Shown: piece after piece, positions 7,368 to 13,555 of the stretch | How positions within the stretch are numbered: position 1 is the stretch's first letter | How the letters are laid out: each line of letters opens with the position of its first letter | Source of the DNA: Caproiciproducens galactitolivorans | GTDB taxonomy: Bacteria > Bacillota > Clostridia > Oscillospirales > Acutalibacteraceae | Length of the DNA stretch: 32,737 nucleotides | Direction of reading: 5' to 3' | Assembly: GCF_026672255.1 (NCBI RefSeq) | Contig: NZ_JAPOHA010000018.1 | Span: 626 to 33,362, forward strand | The notes under the pieces: generated by a model | Told to the model about the DNA's origin: nothing | Database searches by the model: none | The model's input: only the letters and a program-made list of their open reading frames with translations | Made by a program: the position numbers and the translations under genes

Positions 7368-7416
7368 CATAGGTACCGGTTTAAAGGTGCACCGCCTCCA
7401 TGACGATGGAGGGACT
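7368..7416 (+). promoter_or_regulatory. Structured leader element B (second copy of element A)
   Basis: The layout is identical to element A with no gap over 46 positions: CATAGGT, palindrome ACCGGT (7375-7380), TTAAA, palindrome GGTGCACC (7386-7393), G, and a hairpin with stem CCTCCA (7395-7400), the same loop TGACGA (7401-7406) and stem TGGAGG (7407-7412). The 3' stem arm is the Shine-Dalgarno of the methyltransferase-like gene, four bases before its ATG at 7417. The conserved loop with changed but still complementary stems argues for selection on base pairing. Confidence 0.65.
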
Positions 7417-7983
7417 ATGAAAATTTTAGTAGCCTGTGAAGAATCGCAGGCGGTAACGATTGAACTTAGGAAGTTAGGTCACGAAGCCTATTCCTGCGAC
7501 ATTATCCCGTGCAGCGGAGGACACCCGGAATGGCACATACAGCAGGACGTTACTCCATTATTGAGGCAACCGTGGGATATGATTATTGCTTTTCCGCCGT
7601 GTACCCACTTGGCAGTAAGTGGGGCCAGATGGTTCCCACAAAAGCGGGAGGATGGCAGGCAGCAGCGGGGCATTCAATTTTTTCTCCTTTTTACGCGGCT
7701 TGATTGCCAGAAGGTTGCGATTGAAAACCCGATCGGGATAATGTCTACATACTATCGCAAGCCAGACCAGATAATTCAACCGTGGCAATTCGGTCATGGG
7801 GAAACAAAGGCGACTTGCTTGTGGCTCAAAGGGCTTCCGCTGCTGAAACCAACGAACATTGTTAGTGGCAGGGCAGAAAGAATACATCGGATGGCTCCTG
7901 GGCCCGAACGCGCAAAACTTCGCAGCAGGACTTATCCTGGCGTTGCAAAAGCTATGGCCGAACAATGGGCGGGGAAAGCATAG
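7417..7983 (+). CDS. Minimal C5-cytosine-methyltransferase-like protein
   Basis: A 188-aa protein starting at the ATG at 7417, after TGGAGGG; longer in-frame starts run back through the leader and are unlikely. ILVACEESQ with GHEAYSCDI is an AdoMet-binding-like Rossmann start, AFPPCTHLAVSGARWF contains the PPC catalytic motif of C5-methyltransferases, and VAIENPIG matches the ENV motif. It has no separate target-recognition domain and is about half the usual size. Such proteins are frequent in Firmicutes phages and are annotated as DNA cytosine methyltransferase; activity is uncertain. It shares its leader type with the PP-loop gene upstream, suggesting joint control. Confidence 0.75.
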   Translation: MKILVACEESQAVTIELRKLGHEAYSCDIIPCSGGHPEWHIQQDVTPLLRQPWDMIIAFPPCTHLAVSGARWFPQKREDGRQQRGIQFFLLFTRLDCQKVAIENPIGIMSTYYRKPDQIIQPWQFGHGETKATCLWLKGLPLLKPTNIVSGRAERIHRMAPGPERAKLRSRTYPGVAKAMAEQWAGKA

Positions 7984-7996
7984 CCGCCTCTGGCGG
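7984..7996 (+). other. Short GC-rich hairpin before ribosome binding site
   Basis: CCGCC (7984-7988), loop TCT, GGCGG (7992-7996) forms a tight five-pair hairpin directly after the methyltransferase-like stop and before AAAGGAG of the next gene. It lacks a T tract, so it is unlikely to be a terminator; it may protect or shape the message. It is not a third copy of the TGACGA leader. Confidence 0.4.
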
Positions 7997-8010
7997 GAAA
8001 GGAGAAGAAG

Positions 8011-8346
8011 ATGAAAATCCATCTTAATCCTAAAATGAACAGCAAGATAGCTGACATAATGCGGGTTAGCAAACAGCCCGCGCAAATGTACGGCGCGGCA
8101 CTGATTGACGCTTACCGTGCATCTGGTTTAGAGCCTGACGAAATTCCGCATTGGATTGACGCTGAAGACGAAACGCCAGACATCGGGCAAACGGTATTGG
8201 TTTATCTGCCAGACAAGGAAGAGGAAAAAATCCGTGTGGGCGAATATCTGGGAGAAGGGGATTACCGCATTGGGAGAAAGGTGTATCGCGGATATGAAAT
8301 AGGCGCATGGATGCTGCTTCTCCAGCCACCGAAGGAGGAAAAGTGA
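8011..8346 (+). CDS. DUF551-like phage protein, 111 aa
   Basis: Starts at an ATG after AAAGGAGAAG. The C-terminal half resembles the DUF551 layout common in phages: HWIDAEDETPDIGQTVLVYL, then a charged turn, YRIGRK and a final GAWMLLLQPP in place of the usual WMPLPEPP. The N-terminal 45 residues are a separate helical region. Function of DUF551 proteins is unknown. The stop overlaps the next ATG (TGATG). Family call is from recall of the motif ends and is moderately sure. Confidence 0.65.
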   Translation: MKIHLNPKMNSKIADIMRVSKQPAQMYGAALIDAYRASGLEPDEIPHWIDAEDETPDIGQTVLVYLPDKEEEKIRVGEYLGEGDYRIGRKVYRGYEIGAWMLLLQPPKEEK

Positions 8347-8618
8347 TGGATACTGATACATGGGTAAGCGGCTATAAAGCCCGTTCGTTCCCGTGGGTAG
8401 ACGGTAAGACGATCTATTTTAACGTGCAATGCTACCTGCCCGGCCAATCCCTCTCACAGCCGCCCGTATGGGACAAAACGGTGTATATCACAGATAATGC
8501 CGCAGGGCGTAATATGGTTGCAAATTTCGCACACTCGCTCACGGAGTATATTGCAAATTTGGAGATACCAGCCGGGAGAAAAATAATATTAACCGTTGAA
8601 AGGAGCCCAAAAATTTGA
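8346..8618 (+). CDS. Hypothetical protein, 90 aa
   Basis: I place the start at the ATG at 8346, which overlaps the previous stop and has GGAGGAAAAG upstream; the longer open frame from 8307 lies inside the preceding gene. The product begins MDTDTWVSGYKARSFPWVDG and has a central beta-rich part and a helix around AGRNMVANFAHSLTEYI, ending in basic residues. No motif, membrane segment or cysteine cluster of known type is visible. It belongs to the accessory run between the DNA-modification pair and the late regulator. Confidence 0.65.
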   Translation: MDTDTWVSGYKARSFPWVDGKTIYFNVQCYLPGQSLSQPPVWDKTVYITDNAAGRNMVANFAHSLTEYIANLEIPAGRKIILTVERSPKI

Positions 8619-9175
8619 TGGACGCTAAATATTTTGAAGAGATAAAGGCACGGGAACAGGCGGCAACGCCGGGACCGTGGTATGAAGAAGGATGGGCATT
8701 ACCAGATGAAGATACCGGAGAATTCACCGAACTAGGAAGCACAGACCCGGATGCTATTTTTATTGCCCATGCCCGCACCGACGTTCCAAACTTGACCGTC
8801 GCCCTACGTGAGGCGCTGGACGAAAACGCCAAGCTGATTGCCGAGGTAGAACGGCTGACAGATCAGCACCGGTGCGATACGCATAATCTAGAGGCCATGC
8901 AGACCATACTTGACCAGCAAGCAAAGAATTGCGAAAATCTGCTTGCCGCCAAAGACCAGCAGATCGCCACGCTAAAAGCCGAATTGCAGGATTCCCATCA
9001 AGACCATATTGATGATTTTATGCGGTTGAAAACAGAGATTGCCACGCTGGGAAAGGCACTGGAAATGGCGTGCGAACGGAATGCCGATTATGCTTTTTGC
9101 GGTGGTACAGATGTCATGAAAGCCAAACATGCAAAGGCAAATTATCAGCATTTCATCCATCAGGCACAGGAATAG
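8618..9175 (+). CDS. Ead/Ea22-like coiled-coil phage protein
   Basis: 185 residues from the ATG at 8618 (overlapping the previous stop); a TTG at 8615 is an alternative with better spacing to AGGAG at 8601. The N-terminus AREQAATPGPWYEEGW and DAIFIAHARTDVPNLTVALREAL matches a widespread phage early protein group related to Ead/Ea22. Residues 65-150 form a long coiled coil with heptads rich in Leu, Ala and Gln (KLIAEVERLTDQ and following). No enzymatic motif. Function is unknown; the coiled coil suggests oligomerisation. Confidence 0.7.
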   Translation: MDAKYFEEIKAREQAATPGPWYEEGWALPDEDTGEFTELGSTDPDAIFIAHARTDVPNLTVALREALDENAKLIAEVERLTDQHRCDTHNLEAMQTILDQQAKNCENLLAAKDQQIATLKAELQDSHQDHIDDFMRLKTEIATLGKALEMACERNADYAFCGGTDVMKAKHAKANYQHFIHQAQE

Positions 9176-9185
9176 GAGAAGAAAA

Positions 9186-9614
9186 ATGAATGATTTAAGG
9201 CCGGTTATGGTTGACGGGAAACAACGAGGTTTCTTTCACCTATGGGAACAAAAATCACAGCCAGTTGCCGCGGGAATTGCGGTGGGAAGTGCGCCGGCGG
9301 GGCAGTTATCATATATTCTTGGAATTGTGGAAATGGAAGATGGCTCGGTTATCGAATGCTTCCCGTATAAAATCCACTTTTTAGATAGGGTTTCTGCGAA
9401 AGTTGAAAAAAAGGTCCCCGAAAAATTCACGGAGAACCCGCGCTGGGCACCAGAAAGCGAAATTGAAGCGGCATGCATGTGGATAACTAAAACAGTAAAA
9501 TCAAGTAAGTGGCCGTGTGGCTCGGATGGAGAAAAAGCCTGTGACAAATTATGTAAGCAGTGCTGGGAAAAATGGAAATCTAAAAACGAGGAACAGGAGG
9601 CCGACCATGCCTAA
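9186..9614 (+). CDS. Hypothetical phage protein, 142 aa
   Basis: The likely start is the ATG at 9186, preceded by AGGAGAAG; an upstream in-frame start at 9129 lies inside the previous gene. The first half, KQRGFFHLWEQ followed by ILGIVEMEDGSVIECFPYKIHFLD, resembles short phage proteins with a small beta-barrel-like repeat. The second half has four cysteines (one at ACMWI, then CGSD, ACDKLCKQC) that could bind metal. No defined family. The last eight bases overlap the next gene. Confidence 0.65.
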   Translation: MNDLRPVMVDGKQRGFFHLWEQKSQPVAAGIAVGSAPAGQLSYILGIVEMEDGSVIECFPYKIHFLDRVSAKVEKKVPEKFTENPRWAPESEIEAACMWITKTVKSSKWPCGSDGEKACDKLCKQCWEKWKSKNEEQEADHA

Positions 9615-10032
9615 AGACCAAACAGCTGTTATGTGCCACAACATTGCAAAATATAACCGGGAGCACCAACAGCCTGACCTTACACCGCTCGAAGCGGCGG
9701 AAATGCTCGAAGATATTGCTGTTGTATCTGACCTGAAAGCAGTCGATGGCAAGAGAAGCGGAGTTGTGAAAATAGGGCGGGTTGATGCAGAAGATTTGCG
9801 AATCGCCGCCTCTTACCTCCGCAAAATCGCCGCAGGAGAATATAAGCCGGTGGTGCACGCACACTGGAAACTCGTCTCCGAGAGCACACAATGCGATCTC
9901 GTCAAGTGTACCCACTGCGGGCGCTCGATAGCCGTGGCAAGGAATGTCCCGCTGGACGAGTGGCGTGCGGCAAAGCCGTATTGCGATCAGTGCGGCGCGC
10001 TGATGAACGGAAAGAGTGATGACCATGCCTGA
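9607..10032 (+). CDS. Zinc-ribbon protein of unknown function, 141 aa
   Basis: The ATG at 9607 follows AGGAGG closely and is preferred over the longer frame from 9517, which lies inside the previous gene. Residues 25-80 are helical and include LTPLEAAEMLEDIA. Residues 86-131 form a treble-clef or zinc ribbon with CTHC (C101, C104) and CDQC (C126, C129), and HWKLVSES just before, typical of small phage zinc-ribbon proteins. It may bind nucleic acid. Function unknown. It overlaps the next gene start. Confidence 0.68.
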   Translation: MPKDQTAVMCHNIAKYNREHQQPDLTPLEAAEMLEDIAVVSDLKAVDGKRSGVVKIGRVDAEDLRIAASYLRKIAAGEYKPVVHAHWKLVSESTQCDLVKCTHCGRSIAVARNVPLDEWRAAKPYCDQCGALMNGKSDDHA

Positions 10033-10372
10033 TTCTATTTCCATCGGTTTCCGCCGTTCCGTCCGCTGTTCCGATGGCAAGACCCGTACCGGCAGAGTAA
10101 TTTACATACACCCGAATAATATTTTCGCTGTGCTGGAATTTACCGGAGTGACGGGGAAATGGCGTGAATCAATATTTCTGACCGGGCCGGAGAATCCGAA
10201 AAACTATCAAGACCGCGATCACCCGGCATTCCACCGCCATGTATTCACGCCGGAAGAGGACGAAAAAATCCTAAAGTCAAAAAGCGATTCCAAACTTGCA
10301 AAAGAGATCGGCGTGAAAATTAATGTCATCTGGAGCCATCGAGCCTTGTTGAAGCGGAGGGCACAGGCATGA
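10025..10372 (+). CDS. Hypothetical protein with Myb/SANT-like C-terminus, 115 aa
   Basis: Possible starts are GTG 10016, ATG 10019 and ATG 10025; I use 10025 but the choice is open because the ribosome binding site (AAAGAG) is weak. Residues 5-50 (IGFRRSVRCSDGKTRTGRVI and following) look like a small beta barrel. The C-terminus, FTPEEDEKILKSKSDSKLAK then IGVKINVIWSHRALLKRR, resembles a single SANT/Myb helix-turn-helix that could bind DNA. No homologue recognised by name. The TGA overlaps the next ATG. Confidence 0.6.
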   Translation: MPDSISIGFRRSVRCSDGKTRTGRVIYIHPNNIFAVLEFTGVTGKWRESIFLTGPENPKNYQDRDHPAFHRHVFTPEEDEKILKSKSDSKLAKEIGVKINVIWSHRALLKRRAQA

Positions 10373-10542
10373 AATATTCTGAATTATCCCCTGACGATCA
10401 GCGGCATGCGGTTAGCCAGGTGCTCATTGCGATCACCCAATCGGATCACGAGGTATGGGTAACACAGGCTGACCTCGAGTATGAGGCGGCTAATCTGGAA
10501 TGGGTAAAAAATCCAGATGGGACGCTGGAATTTGAAATGTGA
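10369..10542 (+). CDS. Small acidic hypothetical protein, 57 aa
   Basis: A complete short ORF from the ATG at 10369, overlapping the preceding stop as ATGA, to TGA at 10540-10542. GGAGGGC lies ten bases upstream inside the previous gene. The product begins MKYSELSPDDQRHAVSQVL and is acidic and largely helical; no motif is visible. Its start, spacing and coding-like composition support a real gene, and it ends seven bases before the ribosome binding site region of the sigma-like regulator. Confidence 0.55.
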   Translation: MKYSELSPDDQRHAVSQVLIAITQSDHEVWVTQADLEYEAANLEWVKNPDGTLEFEM

Positions 10543-10554
10543 AAGGAGTAGCCT

Positions 10555-10995
10555 ATGGATAAAATTGATAGCTTGAAGCAGTGTGAGGCCATTCGCGCCG
10601 AAATAAAGCAAATCGAAAAAGATATATCGGATTTAAGCCGAAAGGCTTGGGCGTTTACCACTGACGCCGTTGTCGGATCAAGCTTGGAAGAGCCATATCA
10701 GCCGCATAACATAGCGATATCCGGATATGCTCCAGCTCCGGAAGATGCTCGGGAGATTCAAGCCCGGAAGAATAAGCTCGGAAAATTCCGGCTGAAGCTG
10801 CTCCGGGAGCAGAACGCCGCCGAGGATTTCCTCCAGACAATTCCGAATTCTGCCGATCGTGTGATATTGCGGGGGTATTACATAGACGGGAAGCAGTGGA
10901 AGGATGTTGCCGCCGATCTGACAGAGAGTACGGGGCGGGATTACTCGGAAGATGCAGTAAAAAAACGGGCGCAAAGATTTTTTAAAAAACTTTGA
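10555..10995 (+). CDS. Sigma-region-4-like phage late regulator (DUF1492/ArpU-type)
   Basis: 146 residues from the ATG at 10555 with AAAGGAG upstream. The N-terminal half is a coiled coil (IRAEIKQIEKDISDLSRKAW). The C-terminal half has IPNSADRVILRGYYIDGKQW followed by DVAADL (about residues 96-122) and KKRAQRFFKKL, the helix-turn-helix of sigma factor region 4 found in DUF1492 and ArpU/RinA-type proteins. These activate transcription of packaging and structural genes in Gram-positive phages. It is the last gene before the late operon, as expected. Which of the related small families it belongs to is uncertain. Confidence 0.75.
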   Translation: MDKIDSLKQCEAIRAEIKQIEKDISDLSRKAWAFTTDAVVGSSLEEPYQPHNIAISGYAPAPEDAREIQARKNKLGKFRLKLLREQNAAEDFLQTIPNSADRVILRGYYIDGKQWKDVAADLTESTGRDYSEDAVKKRAQRFFKKL

Positions 10996-10998
10996 AAA

Positions 10999-11041
10999 TG
11001 TCCCACATGTCCCGTGTCAAGATGTTACACTAGATATAGTG
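10999..11041 (+). promoter_or_regulatory. Candidate late promoter/operator: TGTCCC direct repeats and an inverted repeat
   Basis: Right after the sigma-like gene, TGTCCC occurs at 10999 and 11009, one helical turn apart, with a partial TGTCAA at 11016. It is followed by GATGTTACAC and the inverted repeat CACTA (11028-11032), GATA, TAGTG (11037-11041). No good vegetative -35/-10 pair fits. Location and phased repeats suggest a site for the regulator encoded immediately upstream, driving the late operon. This is inference; I recall similar TGTCC repeats in other Clostridia phages at this position. Confidence 0.4.
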
Positions 11042-11100
11042 CAAAGTGTATCTACACAAGCACAACGCTTTTTTCATCTTCTGACCTCCTTTCATACCCG

Positions 11101-11351
11101 TATCCCGCGCCGGGATAGTGCCGGGAAAATCCTCTCTCAATTGCGCCGCCTGACACGACGGCGCATTACATGCCACCGGGCACGGAATCATCCGGGGCCT
11201 GCCGGTCATACCGGGCGGTGACACCAGAAGCGCAAGGCAATGGGCGGCTTGCGCTGACAGCAATCCCTTTCACTATGGGTTTGGCAGCCGGGAAAGACCG
11301 GCAGATATGCCAGCAGATCAGACCAAAAGGTTTGACAAGGGGTGAAACCCC
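11101..11351 (+). ncRNA. Hairpin-rich GC-rich non-coding segment; candidate phage structured RNA
   Basis: No convincing protein-coding signal is seen between 10996 and about 11350. Instead there is a run of compact hairpins: TATCCCG/CGGGATA (11101-11117, 3-nt loop), TGCGCCG/CGGCGCA (11142-11165), CCGGT/ACCGG around the CAT near 11205, AGCGCAAG/CTTGCGCT (11229-11255), GCCGG/CCGGC (11287-11302, loop GAAAGA) and GGGG/CCCC (11339-11351). The segment is richer in G+C than the surrounding genes. A terminator follows at 11439. It could be a phage non-coding RNA, a packaging site before terminase, or both. Strand + is assumed from the terminator. Confidence 0.35.
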
Positions 11352-11352
11352 G

Positions 11353-11460
11353 ATGCTGACACCAATAGTGCTTTACGGTATAAGTACATACCAAGGCTTG
11401 ATTAGGATACGTCCGAAAGAGCAAACCGTATATAAAGAATCAGCATCATCATTAATTTGA
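11353..11460 (+). CDS. Possible 35-aa ORF, uncertain
   Basis: An ATG at 11353 follows AAGGGGTGAAACCCCG and opens 35 codons (MLTPIVLYGISTYQGLIRIR and a charged tail) ending at TGA 11458-11460, inside the terminator hairpin. The in-frame ORF extends upstream to 11170 but that part is compositionally like the non-coding segment. A stop inside a terminator stem is not unusual, yet the ORF could equally be chance. No family recognised. Confidence 0.25.
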   Translation: MLTPIVLYGISTYQGLIRIRPKEQTVYKESASSLI

Positions 11461-11480
11461 TGGTGCTGATTTCATTTTGA
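11439..11480 (+). terminator. Intrinsic terminator-like hairpin
   Basis: ATCAGCATCATC (11439-11450) pairs with GATGGTGCTGAT (11459-11470) over 12 bases with one G-T wobble; the loop is ATTAATTT and TTCATTTT follows. The T tract is interrupted, so termination may be partial. It closes the hairpin-rich region before the packaging genes. Confidence 0.6.
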
Positions 11481-11489
11481 GGTGACAAC

Positions 11490-11603
11490 ATGAGAAAGAC
11501 AGTCGGAATAATCTGTTTGACTATATTAGCAATATTACTATGCTGGACACTCTTTGTGCCTTTTATGTGCATTGAAGCAATTGAAGATTTGGCAGGTGAT
11601 TAG
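11490..11603 (+). CDS. Single-pass membrane miniprotein, 37 aa
   Basis: The short ORF begins at the ATG at 11490 with GAGGTG six bases upstream and ends at TAG 11601-11603. MRKT at the N-terminus is followed by one hydrophobic segment (VGIICLTILAILLCWTLFVP) and an acidic tail, so it should insert in the membrane with the basic end inside. Function is unknown. It is translated just before the Cys-rich protein and terminase. The ribosome binding site and membrane pattern support the call. Confidence 0.55.
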   Translation: MRKTVGIICLTILAILLCWTLFVPFMCIEAIEDLAGD

Positions 11604-11605
11604 CT

Positions 11606-11818
11606 ATGCTATGTGACCATTGCACAAATAGCCTGCATACAAAGACCGGCGTACCATCCTGTGCCCTTCCGCATTGCGATAAGGACATTGACATATTAGC
11701 CCACCGCTACGCTGAGTTATACGGAGTACATAGAACACCACAAGGGGATGCAGAGTACAGGATGATAAGGGAAGAACTATTATTTCGAAGGAGTGAAAGG
11801 CGGTGGCTGAACGATTAA
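11606..11818 (+). CDS. Small Cys-rich protein upstream of terminase, 70 aa
   Basis: Starts at the ATG at 11606, two bases after the previous stop, with AGGTG upstream. Cysteines C3, C6, C19 and C24 (CDHC, then PSCALPHC) could hold one zinc ion; the remainder, ILAHRYAELYGVHRTP and an Arg-rich C-terminus, is helical. It overlaps the terminase small subunit by 16 bases in another frame. No named family; similar small zinc proteins occur near phage terminase genes. Function unknown. Confidence 0.65.
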   Translation: MLCDHCTNSLHTKTGVPSCALPHCDKDIDILAHRYAELYGVHRTPQGDAEYRMIREELLFRRSERRWLND

Positions 11819-12294
11819 CAGCAAAACAGCAGAGATTTATTGACGAATATTTGATAGACCTAAATGCTACACAGGCCGCTATTCGCGCGGGGTACAGTGA
11901 GAAGACGGCTACATCTATCGGAGCTGAAAACCTGACGAAACCTTATATTCGTACTGAAATAGATAAAAGGATGAAATCGAAGCAGGATAGTGCGATCGCA
12001 GACCAAGATGAGGTCTTGAGAACTTTAACGCGGGTTTTACGTCGTGAGGAAATGGAACATTCTGTTGTCGTAGCAAAAAAGCATAAAAGCTCTTACGATT
12101 CCAATGGAAAGAAAAAGATTGTTGATGAAGAAACGCCAGAAGTGGTTGCGATTCCTTCAAAACTTTCCGATGTGAATAAAGCCGCTGAACTTCTTGGACG
12201 TAGATATGCATTATGGACCGATAACACGAATGTTAACGCAGATATTGGGGTGACAATCATTGACGATATCCCAGAATCAAGTCAGACTAACTGA
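11803..12294 (+). CDS. Terminase small subunit (Terminase_2 type)
   Basis: 163 residues from GTG at 11803, with GGAGTGAAAGG upstream. The N-terminus LTAKQQRFIDEYLIDLNATQ, then AAIRAGYSEKTATSIGAENL is the DNA-binding helix-turn-helix of Terminase_2 proteins. The middle and C-terminus (about 60-163) are the oligomerisation and large-subunit-contact regions. It recognises phage DNA to start packaging and delivers it to the large subunit encoded next, whose start lies 35 bases inside this gene in another frame. Length is normal. Confidence 0.92.
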   Translation: MAERLTAKQQRFIDEYLIDLNATQAAIRAGYSEKTATSIGAENLTKPYIRTEIDKRMKSKQDSAIADQDEVLRTLTRVLRREEMEHSVVVAKKHKSSYDSNGKKKIVDEETPEVVAIPSKLSDVNKAAELLGRRYALWTDNTNVNADIGVTIIDDIPESSQTN

Positions 12295-13543
12295 TTTAAT
12301 TGCTCCTGCATTTTATCCAGTCCATATCGATATTAAGCAAAAACTACATACTTATTACAAACTTGATGGCGGGCGCGGCTCCACAAAATCCTCATTTATT
12401 AGTCTTGAAATCATCCAGGGCATGATGCGCGACGCAAACGAAGGAAAGCTTACAAACGCGGTTGCATTCCGTAGATACAAAGAAAATTTACACGACAGCG
12501 TATATGAGCAACTCATATGGGCCATTGATAAATTAGGCGTAGCGGGATTATGGAAAGAAACACAATCACCGTTGCGCCTTACTTATATCCCTACAAAACA
12601 AGCGATTTTATTTCGCGGCGCCGATAAAGTTAAAAAATCAAAGTCAATTAAGGTTTCGAAAGGATATATCAAGTATCTTTGGTTTGAAGAACTGGACGAG
12701 TTCGAAGGATCAGAAAAAATACGAAGCATTCAGCAATCCGTTGTCCGCGGCGGTGAAAATTTCACAGTGTTTTATTCCTATAATCCGCCAAAGTCACAAA
12801 GAAGTTGGGTAAATGATCAGGCTGAATTTTCTGCTCCTGATATGCTGAACCATCATAGCACTTATTTGACGGTGCCTCCTGAATGGCTGGGAAAAGAATT
12901 TATCGCTTTGGCGGAGCATTTGAAAGCCGTTAAACCGGAAGCATACCGGCATGAATATCTTGGGGAGATTACGGGAACCGGTGCGGAAGTATTCCGAAAT
13001 TTGACAAGCAGAACCATCACAGATGAAGAAATCAAGAATTTTGATCGAATCAGGCGCGGGCTTGACTGGGGGTATGCAGCAGATCCATTACACTACACGG
13101 TTTGCAATTATGATAAGACGCGCAAACGCTTATTTGTATTTTTTGAAATCCATGTTGTCGGAATGAGTAATCGGCGCTCTGCTGCCGCGGTGAAAGCAGA
13201 AAACAAAGCTAATAAAGAAGTTATCGCCGATAGCGCTGAGCCGAAGAGCATTGCCGACTATAAGGAATACGGTGTACGAATCCGTGGAGCAAAGAAAGGC
13301 CCCGACAGCGTGGATTATGGTGTAAAGTGGCTGTCCGAAGAGCTAGAAGAAATCATTATTGATCCTGACCGTTGCCCGAATACATGGCGCGAGTTTTACG
13401 GCTATGAATTGGCGCGGGATGCGAACGGAAACTTCAAAGATGGATATCCAGACAAGGACAATCACAGTATTGATGCCGTTCGGTACGCATTGGAAGATGA
13501 CATGACGCGTAACGGTTGGGGAATTGGAAATATCAGAATTTAA
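12260..13543 (+). CDS. Terminase large subunit (PBSX/Terminase_3 type)
   Basis: A 427-aa motor and nuclease. The Walker A motif is GGRGSTKSS at residues 37-45; the Walker B and catalytic Glu lie in YLWFEELDEF near 139-148. The C-terminal RNase-H-like nuclease begins at GLDWGYAADP with D269 as a likely metal ligand and ends with DKDNHSIDAVRYALEDD. It translocates DNA into the prohead through the portal and cuts it. I use the TTG at 12260, because RLTDLIAPAFY, which starts related proteins, follows soon after and no ATG is near. A start inside terS implies coupled translation. Confidence 0.93.
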   Translation: MTISQNQVRLTDLIAPAFYPVHIDIKQKLHTYYKLDGGRGSTKSSFISLEIIQGMMRDANEGKLTNAVAFRRYKENLHDSVYEQLIWAIDKLGVAGLWKETQSPLRLTYIPTKQAILFRGADKVKKSKSIKVSKGYIKYLWFEELDEFEGSEKIRSIQQSVVRGGENFTVFYSYNPPKSQRSWVNDQAEFSAPDMLNHHSTYLTVPPEWLGKEFIALAEHLKAVKPEAYRHEYLGEITGTGAEVFRNLTSRTITDEEIKNFDRIRRGLDWGYAADPLHYTVCNYDKTRKRLFVFFEIHVVGMSNRRSAAAVKAENKANKEVIADSAEPKSIADYKEYGVRIRGAKKGPDSVDYGVKWLSEELEEIIIDPDRCPNTWREFYGYELARDANGNFKDGYPDKDNHSIDAVRYALEDDMTRNGWGIGNIRI

Positions 13544-13555
13544 GAAGGTGAAAAC

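Noticed and set aside
7558-8085. 175-aa open frame on the - strand
   Set aside because: It lies opposite the methyltransferase-like gene, has no ribosome binding site and a biased, motif-free translation; shadow of the + strand gene.
11039-11338. Overlapping ORFs on both strands in the region before terminase
   Set aside because: No good ribosome binding sites, low-complexity translations rich in Arg/Pro, and dense hairpins; better read as non-coding.
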